Shown here in pieces: positions 12,090 to 24,099 of a DNA stretch of 64,000 nucleotides. This stretch comes from Platerodrilus igneus. Taxonomy: Eukaryota; Arthropoda; Insecta; Coleoptera; Lycidae. The notes beneath the pieces were generated by a model. That model did not search any database. It was not told the DNA's origin and saw nothing but the letters and a program-made list of their open reading frames with translations. The stretch is taken from positions 434,001 to 498,000 of the forward strand of contig JARFIW010001185.1 in the NCBI GenBank assembly GCA_036346225.1. Reading direction: 5' to 3'. Both the position numbers and the translations under genes were made by a program. The stretch's first letter is position 1. Every line of letters begins with the position of its first letter.

Positions 12090-15000
12090 CTAAGCCCTAT
12101 TATTTGCTTCAAGTCTAACCACCCTACCTGCAAATTCCTTAAGCGCGACCCAGAACGTATTCTGGTTTACGACTTCCTGGTCCTCCTTCAAGTTCCTAGG
12201 CCAACTTAAGCCTTCGATAGACAACTTTCTGTCAGCTAACCCCCTATTAGAAGTTTCGATGGAGCAATCGAAGAGCACGTGTAAAGCAGTCTCCGACCCC
12301 CCCCCCCACTCGCAACCGTCGTCCGTCATTACCAAGCCCGAACCTTCTCAAATATGCCTTCAACGCCTCATGATCTGTAACGAGCTGCACCATTTTATGA
12401 TCGAATTTAACCTCGATTCTGTCCTTAGCCTTTATACTTGGAATAAACCTATGCGTCAATCTACCTGTGGTGGCGTTAATCCACCTTTCCTCCCACTGAC
12501 CAATCGATCTTACTTGCAGCTTACTCTTGATTAACGACCTTGGTATTAATGAATATGATGAACGAAACTTCCCTGTGGCGGCCTCTTTAACCAACTCGTC
12601 GGCCCTATCGCTCCACTTGCTCGTCGTCCATTCTCGAGCCGTCCGTATAGATCCTAACTAGCACTTTCATCCCCTTCAACAAACTGAATCCCCTTAATAT
12701 CCACCGGATGCCCTAATTCCGAAATTAGTATTTTCCTCTCAACCTCTCTGTCCCCTAGGCCTAAGCTTTCAATGATGTTCTGTCCTCCCCTTGTATTTAA
12801 AATTCTGCGATCTCTAATTTCTTTTATAACGAACTCGATCGGAAGAATCCTACTAATAAACAGCACCGCCTCCGTAGAGGTGCCCGCGCCGTCTTAACGG
12901 CCGTGATACTCTGGACGCTTCCCAACTGTCTACCTTCCTTAACCTTACAGCCTTCTGCCCAGACCGATGCTGCGTACAACATCGCCGGCTCGATTGCTCC
13001 TGTATAGACCGTCTTCAAAGATTCGCCTCTAATTCCTCAATTAATTTTTGCAGCCGTCATTATCCTATTGGATATTTCGCTTTCCTTAGCCCTAATGTAC
13101 GGCACATGCGCCTTCCAATTTAATTTATTGTCTATTTTGACTCCGAGGTAACTGATAGTTTCCCTAAACGGAATCTTTTCGCCGCCTAGTTCTAACCTAG
13201 GTGGGCGTTGCCCCGGCTTCGTTCCAAAATAAAGAGCCTCCGACTTCGAAGTATTAAATTTTAATTTAACCTCCTGCGACCATTCTAGTAGCTTCTCTAG
13301 CGCCTCGTTTGGTTTGGTGCGCATTTTCTTAACCAAGCTTGACCGAACAATCAGTAACGTATCGTCCGCAAACCCTACAATTGTGTACCACTTGGGCAAT
13401 CTGACTCTGAAGATGCTTTCGTACAAAAGCTTTCAGAAAGTTGACACCGAGCAAGGCCCCTGCGGGCTACCTGTTTCCACAGTTTGCGATACAATTTCCC
13501 CCGGAATTTCCCCCTGCGCCAATTCCTAAAAAATAGCTCTTGACTAGCGACATCAAGTTCGCCAAACAATCCCTACGTTCCAACTCACAAATGATAGCTG
13601 GCTACCAGACGGCGTCAAACGCCCCCGAAATGTCCAGAGATACAACGACGCAATGCTCCTTAGCCTCCCTGGCTTTCTACCACAAATTCTAGTGCATCGA
13701 TCGTCGACTTTCCCTTTGTAAAATCGAACGGTCGCTTGCTAAAGCCCCCGCTTTCCCCTAAACGAATGCTCTATCCTCGTAGTCATAACCCTATCTAAAG
13801 CTTTACCGATTACCGGAAGCAGACTAATTGGACGGTAGCTACCCGGATCTCACGCGTCCGCCTTTTTAGATTTAGGAATGAACTTCACGTTCTGAGTTTT
13901 CCAACAACCTGGAAAAACGCTTCTCTCTAAACAAAGCCTAAATAACCCCGCATAGACGTGCGGGGCCGACAGGTGCGCCTCCAAAGCTGTGTCGGAGGTG
14001 ATTCCGTCGGACCCCGGCGCCTTCTTAGGGTTCATCCTCCTAAGAACCTTAACGAACTCGTGCTTGCGAATTTCTTTATCGCCGCCTGTTCCCCTAGTCT
14101 CTGCGGCTCCTCGACGTATCGTGTCGTGTAGCCCCTCGTCCTCCTCTGGATTATTCGATGGAAATAACTTTTCTAACTAATATTCCGCCGTGATTTTAAA
14201 ACCATCTGTGTGTTCGTCGTCTAATTTTCTTATATTGCCGAGCACGATTTTTTGCTGTATGCCTCTTATTATGCGATACGCGGTTCTCCTCGGTTCTTTT
14301 TCTGAGTTACGCGTGCAAAATTCTTTGAATTTTTTAATCGTGTTTCTTCTAAAAGTATTTTATATTCGTGGTTGCTTCGGTTATACTCAATTTTTCTTTG
14401 CCTTCACATTTCACCCGAGGCGCGTTGGTAGCGATACCTTAGATTACGCGTTTCCGATCTTTTGGTGGTTAGTTCGCAGTCCACCAGGGTACGCTGTCTT
14501 TAAATGTTCTCTTACGCGGCATGGAATGCGCCGACGCCTCTAGCACAGCGTCGTTTCGTTTTTTCGCCAGTGCTTCATTTTGTGGTGCCTCTCAAAAATT
14601 TACTAATTCGTTTACAAGCGCGGGGATACTTTCGCTAAATTTTTGCTTGAATTGTTCCCAATTCTTTTTTTTTATTACAGAACCGCGGACAGATTGATAA
14701 TTGCCCGTTTACGCGTGTTTCAACATCGATATTCCATGTTATTAATTTGTGATCGGAGAGCGTGACCTTGTCCGACCATAACTCCCAATTTTCGACTGCC
14801 TCTACCAAACCGTGTGAGACTGCCGTGACATCAATAAAACTACTACCTCCATGCCCTTCGAACGTGGGTGAGTCGTTGATGTTGACGACGCTAAGATCCC
14901 ACACTGTTAAAAGATCAGCGACCTGCGAACCCCCATCATCCTCCTGTGGACTACCCCACAGTGGCGACTTAGTGTTGAAATCTCCGCCGACAATCAGCTT

Positions 15001-15365
15001 TCGATTTCGGCCGACCTTACGAAATACGACCTCAATTTGATTAATTAATTCTTCGGTTTGGGAATTTTCCCACCGGGAGTCGACCGGCGGGAAGTATACG
15101 CTAATTACTATTATTGTTTCGGATCCTCTTTTTATCTCTGCCGTCGTTAAAAATTCATTTGTCAAATTATTTAATATTATCCCGGAGAAAGTTCCGTTAT
15201 TTATTATTATACCTCTGCGCGGTCATTCACTATTCGCGTTTAAGACGGTAACCCCACTCCCAAAACCTGTTATCTTGTGGCCATACAGGTGCGGTTCCTG
15301 TATGAGCCCGATGTCGATTTTATTTTCGTTTATTATTTTAATAAAATTATTTCGCACCGACCACG
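12090..15365 (-). pseudogene. ORF2 (endonuclease, reverse transcriptase, RNase H remnant) of the R1/LOA/I-group LINE
   Basis: Domains in order on the - strand are as follows. The apurinic-type endonuclease has KIDIGLIQEPHLYG (about 15290-15330), VGGDFNTKSPLWGS (about 14960-15005) and LSDHKLITW (about 14735-14765). The reverse transcriptase has NPKKAPGSDGITSDTAL (about 13985-14035), a long gap with frame shifts, then GFADDTLLIV (about 13345-13380) and YLGVKIDNKLNWKAH (about 13110-13155). An RNase H trace IYTDGSRMDD (about 12620-12650) is followed at once by sequence from the end of that domain, so it is largely deleted. The C-terminal Cys/His segment is DDGCEW...HVLFDCS (about 12265-12330). 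More than five frame breaks are present. The family normally cuts its target and copies its RNA in place. Confidence 0.8.
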
Positions 15366-16600
15366 CAGCAAGCCGCCTGTTCTTGAACTCGTGGCCCAGC
15401 TCAGCGTAGTTACCGCAACACTGCACCCGTCCTTACACTCCGCTGACCTGTGACAGAACTCGTAACAACGATAGCACTGGATCATTGAGAAATGATCCCG
15501 TGCCCGGACTCTACGCCACTCGAGGTTGACTGCATCTGCCAAGAAACACCTCCTAGCGTCCGGCAAAACCGTTGGACAGCGAATCCCTGGGTGCCCTGCC
15601 GCCAAACCGGAACTTCTCCTTTACCTCGTCCTCGAACCTAAGCCCCCTGAAGCGAAAGTTCTAAGCAAGCAACCTCTTTGCAAGCTCTTCTTTCTTCATC
15701 TCCTTTTTTACTCCAGGGAGCACAATACGCGGCCTCGTCTTCTCAATGGTCCTCGCTGCGAAACCTTGACAAGCGCCGCCCACCGTCTACTGCAACGGTC
15801 GAGCGTCCACCCGACCAGCACACTCGACCACAACACCACCCTTGCGCATCCGCCGTACTCCGACCACAACAAACCCATCCTTGGCCGGATTAACCATCTT
15901 CTTTAACGTCACAATAACGTCTTCTTTGACCCCTGGGTTGGCGTCGACTCGGACTGCGACCATCGACGCTGCTTTGTTGACTACTGCACCGGCATACGAC
16001 TTTACCCTTGAAACCAGGCGACCTCTTAATCCCCCCCTGCCTTACCACGACCTGCTCCGTGCGCGCCGCTGCTGCAGCTACCTCCGCCACTACCTCCTTC
16101 ACCTCGCCCCACCCAACCTAAAGCCCTAACCATCCCTAAAAGTTGATTCGCAACGTCTCGTAACTCATTCGCGGCGTTGCGAATAACCTTCCTATCGTCT
16201 ACGGTGATAGTCGCCGAAGTTGCAGGGGCCCGCTTGTGTATGAAGCCGCGTGCCTGCCTCGCCCTGAACATTAGGAAATCCAGCTCGTCTAGATCGCTAG
16301 CCGCAACGCTTCCGTTGCTGCTAGTCCATACCGGACGCTGATCTCTCTACGTTGAGGGCGACTCAGACCCGGCCCCACACACAAGTGGCACCGGCCCTCC
16401 GACTCTACCACCGCAGTCCCAGGCTTCCTCTACGACGCGCCTACCTCTCCGTTGGGCTGCGACATCTTTTCCAGCCTAACCACGAGCTTCTTTCCTCCAA
16501 TCTTCGCGAGCGACCCAACCTCCGACTGCTCGTTCCTGACGGACTCTGACCGATCACCCCTACTCTTCTTCGGCATCGGCTCCTCAACCATGCTCAAAGC
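15366..16600 (-). pseudogene. ORF1 (Gag-like, CCHC) of the R1/LOA/I-group LINE
   Basis: Read from the ATG near 16590 on the - strand, the product starts with a basic, Ser/Glu-rich head (PKKSRGDRSESVRNEQSEVG). It continues through a central helical stretch (RKVIRNAANELRDVANQLLGMV, about 16110-16190) and an Ala/Gly/Arg-rich segment. It ends with an M-region like other LINE Gag-like proteins and zinc knuckles CYRCYEFCHRSAEC (about 15430-15475) and VQCCGNYAELGHE (about 15385-15420). Such proteins bind the element RNA. At least three frame changes break it. The exact start and the ORF1/ORF2 junction are uncertain. Confidence 0.7.
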
Positions 16601-17641
16601 TAACAACAAAAAGACAACTATTAAAAACACAAGTCAAAAACGACTTGACCATTACGACGCTAAAAGAACACAAAGATTAAATAAACCCCTAAACGTCACA
16701 AATATCAGAGACGGCAAAACATCAACTTTGGTCCAATAAAAACATTTTGAGTAAAGATAAACCGTAAACAACCTTGTATTTATTTATTTAATTAAATTTC
16801 AAACCACCAAATTAAATTTCAAATTTAACAAATGTACAAAAAGCACTAAACGTCAAAATAACAACGAGGACAAAGTAAAATCGCTAGCTCAATAAAAATA
16901 TATCGTAAACAACACTATTTATTTGTTTAGATTTTTAGAAATACCCAAATCAAATTTTAAAATATAAAAAGGTAATTACTTCAAAAAATTGAATTTATTA
17001 AATACCCGACTTTAAATTTAAATATGGAAACAAACAATAAAAGCACGTGCTATTGGAATGTGGTTACCGGCAGTAATTATCCCGTATTTGCTCGGTGCCT
17101 GGTACGAGCTTCAAGTGCTACACCACTAATCAACTGAAAACTCGACTTTAAGCAACCTTTAAGTGCGCGGAACTTAAAATATGGAATATTTATATTTAAA
17201 TTATTTCAAAATTTACGTTTCTTAAGCGATTTGTTTTATTCAAAAGGCCCTAGATTTAGGTTTTTAATTTTTTATTTAATTACACGCACACTACAAAATT
17301 TTCCCGAATTGATTTGATGATTTTACGCGGTTTTTACACGATTTATGCGGTTTTTCTGTAAATTTACTAAAAAAATCTTTTAAATTATTGTGAAATTATT
17401 TTGGGCTGTTAGTTTAAAATTCACAGAAAACGTGACTTATTTATTGTGTAATCGATTAAATTATTGTTTTTTATTTTATTTCACTGCCTTTTGTATTAAA
17501 ATTAATACCACATAATAATAAAATTAAAAACAATAAATAACAAAGCTTGAAATAATAAAATATAATAAAAAACCCTATATAAAACTTACTTGTTTGCTGC
17601 TAAAGCGTGAGCCCCGTAAAACACGTCCGCTCACTTCAAGC

Positions 17642-17660
17642 TCGAACAATAAGTTTGACA
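17642..17660 (+). repeat. Target-site duplication (right) of the inserted LINE
   Basis: Exact match to 10738-10756. A further copy is carried by the tandem duplication near 20535-20554. Confidence 0.9.
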
Positions 17661-18925
17661 GCATACGTGTCAAAAATATTAACTAAAACTGTACAAAGAC
17701 GGATGGAAAAACGAGCTGAAGGAATCCTAGGAGAAAATCAATTCGGGTTTAGCTAAAACAGAGAAACGCGGGAGGCTATTTTAGCTCTGAGAGTGATAAT
17801 AGAAAACAATAGAAAAAGGAGAAAACGTGTAAATTGGGTTTGTAGATCTGAAAAAAGCATTCTACAATATAAAATGGAAAAATATGTTCAAAAAATAAGA
17901 ATTAGTTTTAGAGATAGACGGATGGTACATAGCTTTTACAAAGAGTAAACAGCGGTTATTGGATTAAAGCACGAACGTAGAAAAGTATTAGGAAATGGGT
18001 GACACAGTGGTGTGCCCTATCCCCATTATTTTTTGACTTGTACATCGAAGAGGCAATGAATACTGTCAAATGCAGGAAAACATTTGGAATTATTATACAG
18101 GGATAAAAGATTGATATGCTTAGATTTGGAGATGATATAGCGGTATTAACATCTAACAAGGTAGTGTTAGAAGCTGCTCTTCATGAAATGGAAGCAGTTC
18201 TAACATAAAGGTATGGCATGAAAATTAACAAAAATAAAGCTAAGGTTCTAGCATGCAATAGAGGGGGAAATAAATCAAAAACAAGAATACAAATAGGTAA
18301 CGAGAACTTACAAGAGATTAAGGAGATCTGCTACCTAGCAGGCCAAATAACCCAAGATAGGAAGAACATAAAAGATATAAAACAAAGATTGGCACAAGGT
18401 CATGCTACATTTAACAAGAAAACGCAACTATTGTGTTCAGATACAACAAACATAGAAACAACGAAAAGACTGCTTTAAACGTATGTGTGAAGAACAGTAC
18501 TGTACGGTTGTGAAACTTGGACAGTAGAAGAAGCGGACAGGAAAAATATAGAAGCCTTTGAAATGTGGTGCTACAGACGTATGATGATGATATTATGAAC
18601 AGACAAAGTTAATAACAACGAAGTACTAGAAATGGTCGCGGAAAATAGAAGTATGTGGAAACCGGAAAAAAATAGGAGAGATAGGATGATATGTCACACA
18701 TTAAGGCATCAGGGAATAGTATGGAATATATTAGAAGCAGAGAATGGAAAAAATGAGGTAGAGGTAGACCTAGGTTAGACCACTGTACATAGATAGTTAA
18801 AGATGTAAGCAGTGAGGATTTCATGGAAATGTGTAGGCTGCTAAAAATAGAAATCAATGGATGTACGCGTCCAACCAGTTCTAAGGGCGAAAGCCGAATG
18901 ACGAAAAAATAACTGTACTTAACCT
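17642..18925 (+). pseudogene. RTE-like LINE, reverse transcriptase continuation (copy 1)
   Basis: The frame broken at 10756 resumes here with AYVSKILTKTVQRRMEK and GILGENQFGF. It continues with the palm segment DMLRFGDDIAVL near 18117 (Gly replaces the usual Ala of FADD). Then come MKINKNKAKVLACNR (about 18218-18262), the thumb ICYLAGQITQDRKNIKDI, LYGCETWTVEEADR, EAFEMWCYRRM and the C-terminal RRDRMICHTLRHQGIVWNIL segment near 18680. In-frame stops such as GFS* and RL* and several frameshifts inactivate it. It encoded the endonuclease/reverse transcriptase of a non-LTR retrotransposon. Confidence 0.8.
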
Positions 18926-18929
18926 TCAT

Positions 18930-19115
18930 GATTATTGTAAGCAACTACTGGTACTGGTTTTGCAATACTCTCAACTAATGTTAATTATGTGAAAGGAAAA
19001 CTATTAATTCGGCAAACGTCTAAGTGTTGGCGATCTTGGTACCCACAGACTGCTTAATCTCCTTCATATACCACTGAATATCTGGAAAATAGCATATATA
19101 TTTGTAAAATAGTAG
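18930..19115 (-). repeat. Conserved module at the LINE 3' end, copy 1
   Basis: Reverse-complemented, this matches the segments at 62255-62470 and 62600-62815. Shared strings are tattcagtggtat, aaggggg/gag, cagcctgtggctgcc/cagtctgtgggtacc, and attagttgagagtattgcaaaacca. In each locus it directly follows an RTE-like LINE C-terminus in the LINE's direction, so it is probably 3' untranslated sequence of that family. Open frames on the opposite strand (19020-19421) are shadows of this conservation. Confidence 0.65.
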
Positions 19116-19129
19116 AAAAGGAATCGGAC

Positions 19130-19615
19130 TCCATCTACCAAGAAAGAGAGCGGCTATGTTCAAAGACAACAAACGTAGAAACAAGGAGAAAATTGTTGAA
19201 AGCATGTATGTGAAGCACAGTACAGTACTTCTACGAAATAGAGACAGTATGAGAAGCACGCAGAAAAACTGTAGAAGCCTTTTGGAATGTTGTGCTTCAG
19301 ATGTATAATGATGATAGCATGGACAGACAAAATTAATAACAAAGAGGTTATAGAAATAGAAGGGGAATAAGGATATCTCTGGAAAAAAAAATAGGATAAA
19401 TGGAAGCGCATTTTTGGGCAATAGTGCAAAATATATTACAAGCAGAGATAAAAAAAAAGAAGTAGAAGTTGACCTCGATCAGAGTATTGCACGCAGATAG
19501 GGAAAGATACAGATTGTGGAAATTACAGGGAAATGTGTAGGTTAGCTCAGAATAGGAAACAATGAGAGTACGCGTCTAACCAGGTCCAGAACTGAAGACC
19601 TAATGATGATATGTT
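19130..19615 (+). pseudogene. Second RTE-like LINE 3' fragment (copy 1)
   Basis: A second, more diverged copy of the reverse-transcriptase C-terminal region follows the module. Near 19160-19200 it reads TTNVETRRKLLKACM, near 19275 EAFWNVVLQMY, near 19420 FWAIVQNILQAEI, and near 19560 ESTRLTRSRTEDLMM. It ends with the LINE tail ctaatgatgat. Its duplicate lies at about 22020-22500. The same order (C-terminus, module, second C-terminal fragment) occurs again at 61762-63050. Confidence 0.65.
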
Positions 19616-20535
19616 AGTAAACGTTTTATTGAAATTCAGTTTAGCTTCGGCCAATTAAATTAACGTAACCATCAGCTTACCTATATTGCACGAACAAATC
19701 TTGAAAACTTTTTCCTTCACCGGCCTACTTCTTTGGAATACGACAAGAGTACGCGTCTTTTGTGTTGAAACCAGCTATCAAATATTTGGCAAATGACCTA
19801 ATTTTAAACATCCCGCTTGAGCTAACTTACTGTGGATTCAAACGGCTGGGCTTTTTACGACCGATTAATTACTTCAAAAATTGAATTTATTAAATACCCG
19901 ACTTTAAATTTAAATATGGAAACAAACAATAAAAGCACGTGCTATTGGAATGTGGTTACCGGCAGTAATTATCCCGTATTTGCTCGGTGCCTGGTACGAG
20001 CTTCAAGTGCTACACCACTAATCAACTGAAAACTCGACTTTAAGCAACCTTTAAGTGCGCGGAACTTAAAATATGGAATATTTATATTTAAATTATTTCA
20101 AAATTTACGTTTCTTAAGCGATTTGTTTTATTCAAAAGGCCCTAGATTTAGGTTTTTAATTTTTTATTTAATTACACGCACACTACAAAATTTTCCCGAA
20201 TTGATTTGATGATTTTACGCGGTTTTTACACGATTTATGCGGTTTTTCTGTAAATTTACTAAAAAAATCTTTTAAATTATTGTGAAATTATTTTGGGCTG
20301 TTAGTTTAAAATTCACAGAAAACGTGACTTATTTATTGTGTAATCGATTAAATTATTGTTTTTTATTTTATTTCACTGCCTTTTGTATTAAAATTAATAC
20401 CACATAATAATAAAATTAAAAACAATAAATAACAAAGCTTGAAATAATAAAATATAATAAAAAACCCTATATAAAACTTACTTGTTTGCTGCTAAAGCGT
20501 GAGCCCCGTAAAACACGTCCGCTCACTTCAAGCTC

Positions 20536-21820
20536 GAACAATAAGTTTGACAGCATACGTGTCAAAAATATTAACTAAAACTGTACAAAGACGGATGGAA
20601 AAACGAGCTGAAGGAATCCTAGGAGAAAATCAATTCGGGTTTAGCTAAAACAGAGAAACGCGGGAGGCTATTTTAGCTCTGAGAGTGATAATAGAGAAAA
20701 CAATAGAAAAAGGAGAAAACGTGTAAATTGGGTTTGTAGATCTGAAAAAAGCATTCTACAATATAAAATGGAAAAATATGTTCAAAAAATAAGAATTAGT
20801 TTTAGAGATAGACGGATGGTACATAGCTTTTACAAAGAGTAAACAGCGGTTATTGGATTAAAGCACGAACGTAGAAAAGTATTAGGAAATGGGTGACACA
20901 GTGGTGTGCCCTATCCCCATTATTTTTTGACTTGTACATCGAAGAGGCAATGAATACTGTCAAATGCAGGAAAACATTTGGAATTATTATACAGGGATAA
21001 AAGATTGATATGCTTAGATTTGGAGATGATATAGCGGTATTAACATCTAACAAGGTAGTGTTAGAAGCTGCTCTTCATGAAATGGAAGCAGTTCTAACAT
21101 AAAGGTATGGCATGAAAATTAACAAAAATAAAGCTAAGGTTCTAGCATGCAATAGAGGAAATAAATCAAAACAAGAATACAAATAGGTAACGAGAACTTA
21201 CAAGAGATTAAGGAGATCTGCTACCTAGCAGGCCAAATAACCCAAGATAGGAAGAACATAAAAGATATAAAACAAAGATTGGCACAAGGTCATGCTACAT
21301 TTAACAAGAAAACGCAACTATTGTGTTCAGATACAACAAACATAGAAACAACGAAAAGACTGCTTTAAACGTATGTGTGAAGAACAGTACTGTACGGTTG
21401 TGAAACTTGGACAGTAGAAGAAGCGGACAGGAAAAATATAGAAGCCTTTGAAATGTGGTGCTACAGACGTATGATGATGATATTATGAACAGACAAAGTT
21501 AATAACAACGAAGTACTAGAAATGGTCGCGGAAAATAGAAGTATGTGGAAACCGGAAAAAATAGGAGAGATAGGATGATATGTCACACATTAAGGCATCA
21601 GGGAATAGTATGGAATATATTAGAAGCAGAGAATGGAAAAAATGAGGTAGAGGTAGACCTAGGTTAGACCACTGTACATAGATAGTTAAAGATGTAAGCA
21701 GTGAGGATTTCATGGAAATGTGTAGGCTGCTAAAAATAGAAATCAATGGATGTACGCGTCCAACCAGTTCTAAGGGCGAAAGCCGAATGACGAAAAAATA
21801 ACTGTACTTAACCTTCATGA
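20536..21820 (+). pseudogene. RTE-like LINE, reverse transcriptase continuation (copy 2)
   Basis: Duplicate of the pseudogene at 17642-18925, with the same stops. It has one further small deletion near 21158-21170 that shifts the frame of the MKINKNKAKV segment and removes its open frame. It carries the same DMLRFGDDIAVL palm segment near 21010. Confidence 0.8.
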
Positions 21821-22019
21821 TTATTGTAAGCAACTACTGGTACTGGTTTTGCAATACTCTCAACTAATGTTAATTATGTGAAAGGAAAACTATTAATTCG
21901 GCAAACGTCTAAGTGTTGGCGATCTTGGTACCCACAGACTGCTTAATCTCCTTCATATACCACTGAATATCTGGAAAATAGCATATATATTTGTAAAATA
22001 GTAGAAAAGGAATCGGACT

Positions 22020-22500
22020 CCATCTACCAAGAAAGAGAGCGGCTATGTTCAAAGACAACAAACGTAGAAACAAGGAGAAAATTGTTGAAAGCATGTATGT
22101 GAAGCACAGTACAGTACTTCTACGAAATAGAGACAGTATGAGAAGCACGCAGAAAAACTGTAGAAGCCTTTTGGAATGTTGTGCTTCAGATGTATAATGA
22201 TGATAGCATGGACAGACAAAATTAATAACAAAGAGGTTATAGAAATAGAAGGGAATAAGGATATCTCTGGAAAAAAATAGGATAAATGGAAGCGCATTTT
22301 TGGGCAATAGTGCAAAATATATTACAAGCAGAGATAAAAAAAAAGAAGTAGAAGTTGACCTCGATCAGAGTATTGCACGCAGATAGGGAAAGATCCAGAT
22401 TGTGGAAATTACAGGGAAATGTGTAGGTTAGCTCAGAATAGGAAACAATGAGAGTACGCGTCTAACCAGGTCCAGAACTGAAGACCTAATGATGATATGT
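22020..22500 (+). pseudogene. Second RTE-like LINE 3' fragment (copy 2)
   Basis: Duplicate of 19130-19615 with a few single-base differences, mostly in A and G runs (for example ggggaat versus gggaat near 22250). Confidence 0.65.
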
Positions 22501-22757
22501 TAGTAAACGTTTTATTGAAATTCAGTTTAGCTTCGGCCAATTAAATTAACGTAACCATCAGCTTACCTATATTGCACGAACAAATCTTGAAAACTTTTTC
22601 CTTCACCGGCCTACTTCTTTGGAATACGACAAGAGTACGCGTCTTTTGTGTTGAAACCAGCTATCAAATATTTGGCAAATGACCTAATTTTAAACATCCC
22701 GCTTGAGCTAACTTACTGTGGATTCAAACGGCTGGGCTTTTTTTACGACCGATTAAT

Positions 22758-23645
22758 TTTACAATGTAGAACAAGGTACGCGCTGTTTGAATTGAAACTA
22801 AGCTCTATATATTTTACGTGTGCGCAGTTAGGGTTGAAATCGGCCTTAGCTTGCCACTTATATTGTTATGATTCCTTTGAAAACTTTAATCAACAACAGT
22901 CGCAATCCAAATCAGCTACCTAGTCGAATCAAATACCGTTGTTCTCACTAACGTTAACCTGCAAAATAAATGGAAATGCTTAAAGATGGTTTTAACCCCT
23001 AGTTAACTGAGTGGGGTGACTACGGTCCCTCAAGGCATAAATACTTTGTAATAAAGCCTTTTTGTGGAGTCTTATACGGCACTATGTTTAGGTATGTGTC
23101 AATTCTATAGCTTTACTATAGCTTTAGAGCGACTGAGAAATTGGCTCAGATTATTTTGGCAAAAAACTTAGTTAGGTCTCTACAATAACCCTCTTAGACA
23201 AATACGTTGTCTAAGTTTATTATTGTTTATTGCACATGTTCCGAAACAATCTACCTCAATCTTTAACCCTTTGAAGCATTATTTAAATAAAACTGATATT
23301 TGTAAAAAGCAATAAAGAAATATAGTTGTTTTAAAATTGCATCATAGTTTCATAATAAGACCAATTTGCATGTCGAGTTTTTTATTATAAACGAAACATT
23401 ATCAACATCATTATCAAACCTTATGGAATAGAAGAAAGCTGTTTTTATTGTTTTTAATATCATACTTGCACAGAGCCCACCTTGCATATACCCCAGCTCT
23501 ATTTAGTATGATGCAGTTCCTTGATCGTACTGCAATGTGCACAACGTCTTGATGATCTGTGTTGTGGCATGTGTTTGAATTTGTCTCTTCGAAGTTCCTT
23601 ATGCACATTCACTTTGAATGTGTTTGTATGATGGATGATTCTGAA
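22758..23645. other. Unassigned DNA
   Basis: No recognisable gene or repeat. The open frames at 22648-22923 and 23414-23608 show no motif that I can name. Confidence 0.35.
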
Positions 23646-23649
23646 CGTC

Positions 23650-24099
23650 TTCTTAAGTTCTGTTTGGATGAGTCAGCCCTAACTAAGCCAAACGCTATTT
23701 CAAGCCAAAGTACCTTGAGCTTAGTCTCACTTTCATTCTGCTGTTTTTAAAAGGCATAAAAATATTTACAATTGATTTCTTAAAAGCTCCTGCATATTGA
23801 AATCTCTTTGGGTCGCTAACATTAGAATTTGACTTGTGTTTTTTCCATTAGAGACCGAAATGTTGTGCTCTTTTGCCATATTTTACAGTTGAGGTGAGTG
23901 GAAGTATTGGAATTCGTTCAATTGAAGCATACAGACTTTTAACTCTTTCGATCATTATGTCATTTTTGAACTCATAAATCATCTGTCCATTTACAGTTAA
24001 GTTCGATAGGTAAGAAGCAGCATCTTTTGGTACTACTAACCCGCTGACAATATTTCTTAATGGTGTGCTGCATTCCGAGAAAAGATTGTCATGATCCAT
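23650..24099 (-). pseudogene. Relic of a dispersed insect hypothetical protein (transposon-associated)
   Basis: On the - strand an 83-codon frame starts MDHDNLFSECSTPLRNIVSG. It contains an IVSGLVVPKDAA segment, a short spacer, then IERVKSLYASIERIPILPL. After a frame change near 23850 the sequence continues with an ILMLATQRDFNMQELLRNQL-like segment. The order resembles the N-terminal part of a widespread insect protein family of unknown function that often lies in repeats. I recognise only the general pattern, so the assignment is tentative. The downstream part is missing or unreadable. Confidence 0.3.

Larger units (their letters stand above)
10757..17641 (-). mobile_element. R1/LOA/I-group LINE inserted in the RTE-like LINE
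   Basis: This is a 6.9-kb insertion bounded by a 19-bp target duplication. On the - strand it carries in order: a 5' region (17641 to about 16600), an ORF1 with CCHC zinc knuckles, an ORF2 with endonuclease, reverse transcriptase and RNase H-like remnants, and a 3' untranslated region of about 1.3 kb (12089 to 10757). The endonuclease type, the RNase H trace and the C-terminal Cys/His segment point to the Jockey/R1/I superfamily rather than to the RTE-like host element. There is no clear poly(A). The 3' end on the - strand reads CCCGTAATTACATTATAA. The copy is full length or nearly so but has many frame breaks, so it is inactive. Confidence 0.85.
16973..19865 (+). repeat. Tandem duplication, copy 1 (2.9 kb)
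   Basis: This segment repeats directly at 19866-22757, starting taattacttcaaaa in both. The two copies differ only by a few small indels and substitutions, for example agaaaac versus agagaaaac near 17800/20696 and aggggg versus agg near 18268/21158. It includes the 5' end of the R1-type LINE, its right target duplication and the 3' part of the RTE-like LINE. A TAATT microhomology sits at both outer edges. Near-identity implies a recent event, or retained allelic haplotypes placed in tandem by the assembler. Confidence 0.9.
19866..22757 (+). repeat. Tandem duplication, copy 2 (2.9 kb)
   Basis: Direct copy of 16973-19865, ending at acgaccgattaatt near 22757, after which the sequence is unique. 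It repeats the promoter-proximal end of the R1-type LINE, so that end now appears twice, and both LINE 3' pieces. Small length differences accumulate to about 7 bp across the copy. Confidence 0.9.

Noticed and set aside
18609..19421. - strand frames of 111 and 133 codons (and duplicates at 21516-22307)
   Set aside because: They are antisense to the RTE-like LINE reverse transcriptase and its 3' module, and show no motif of their own.
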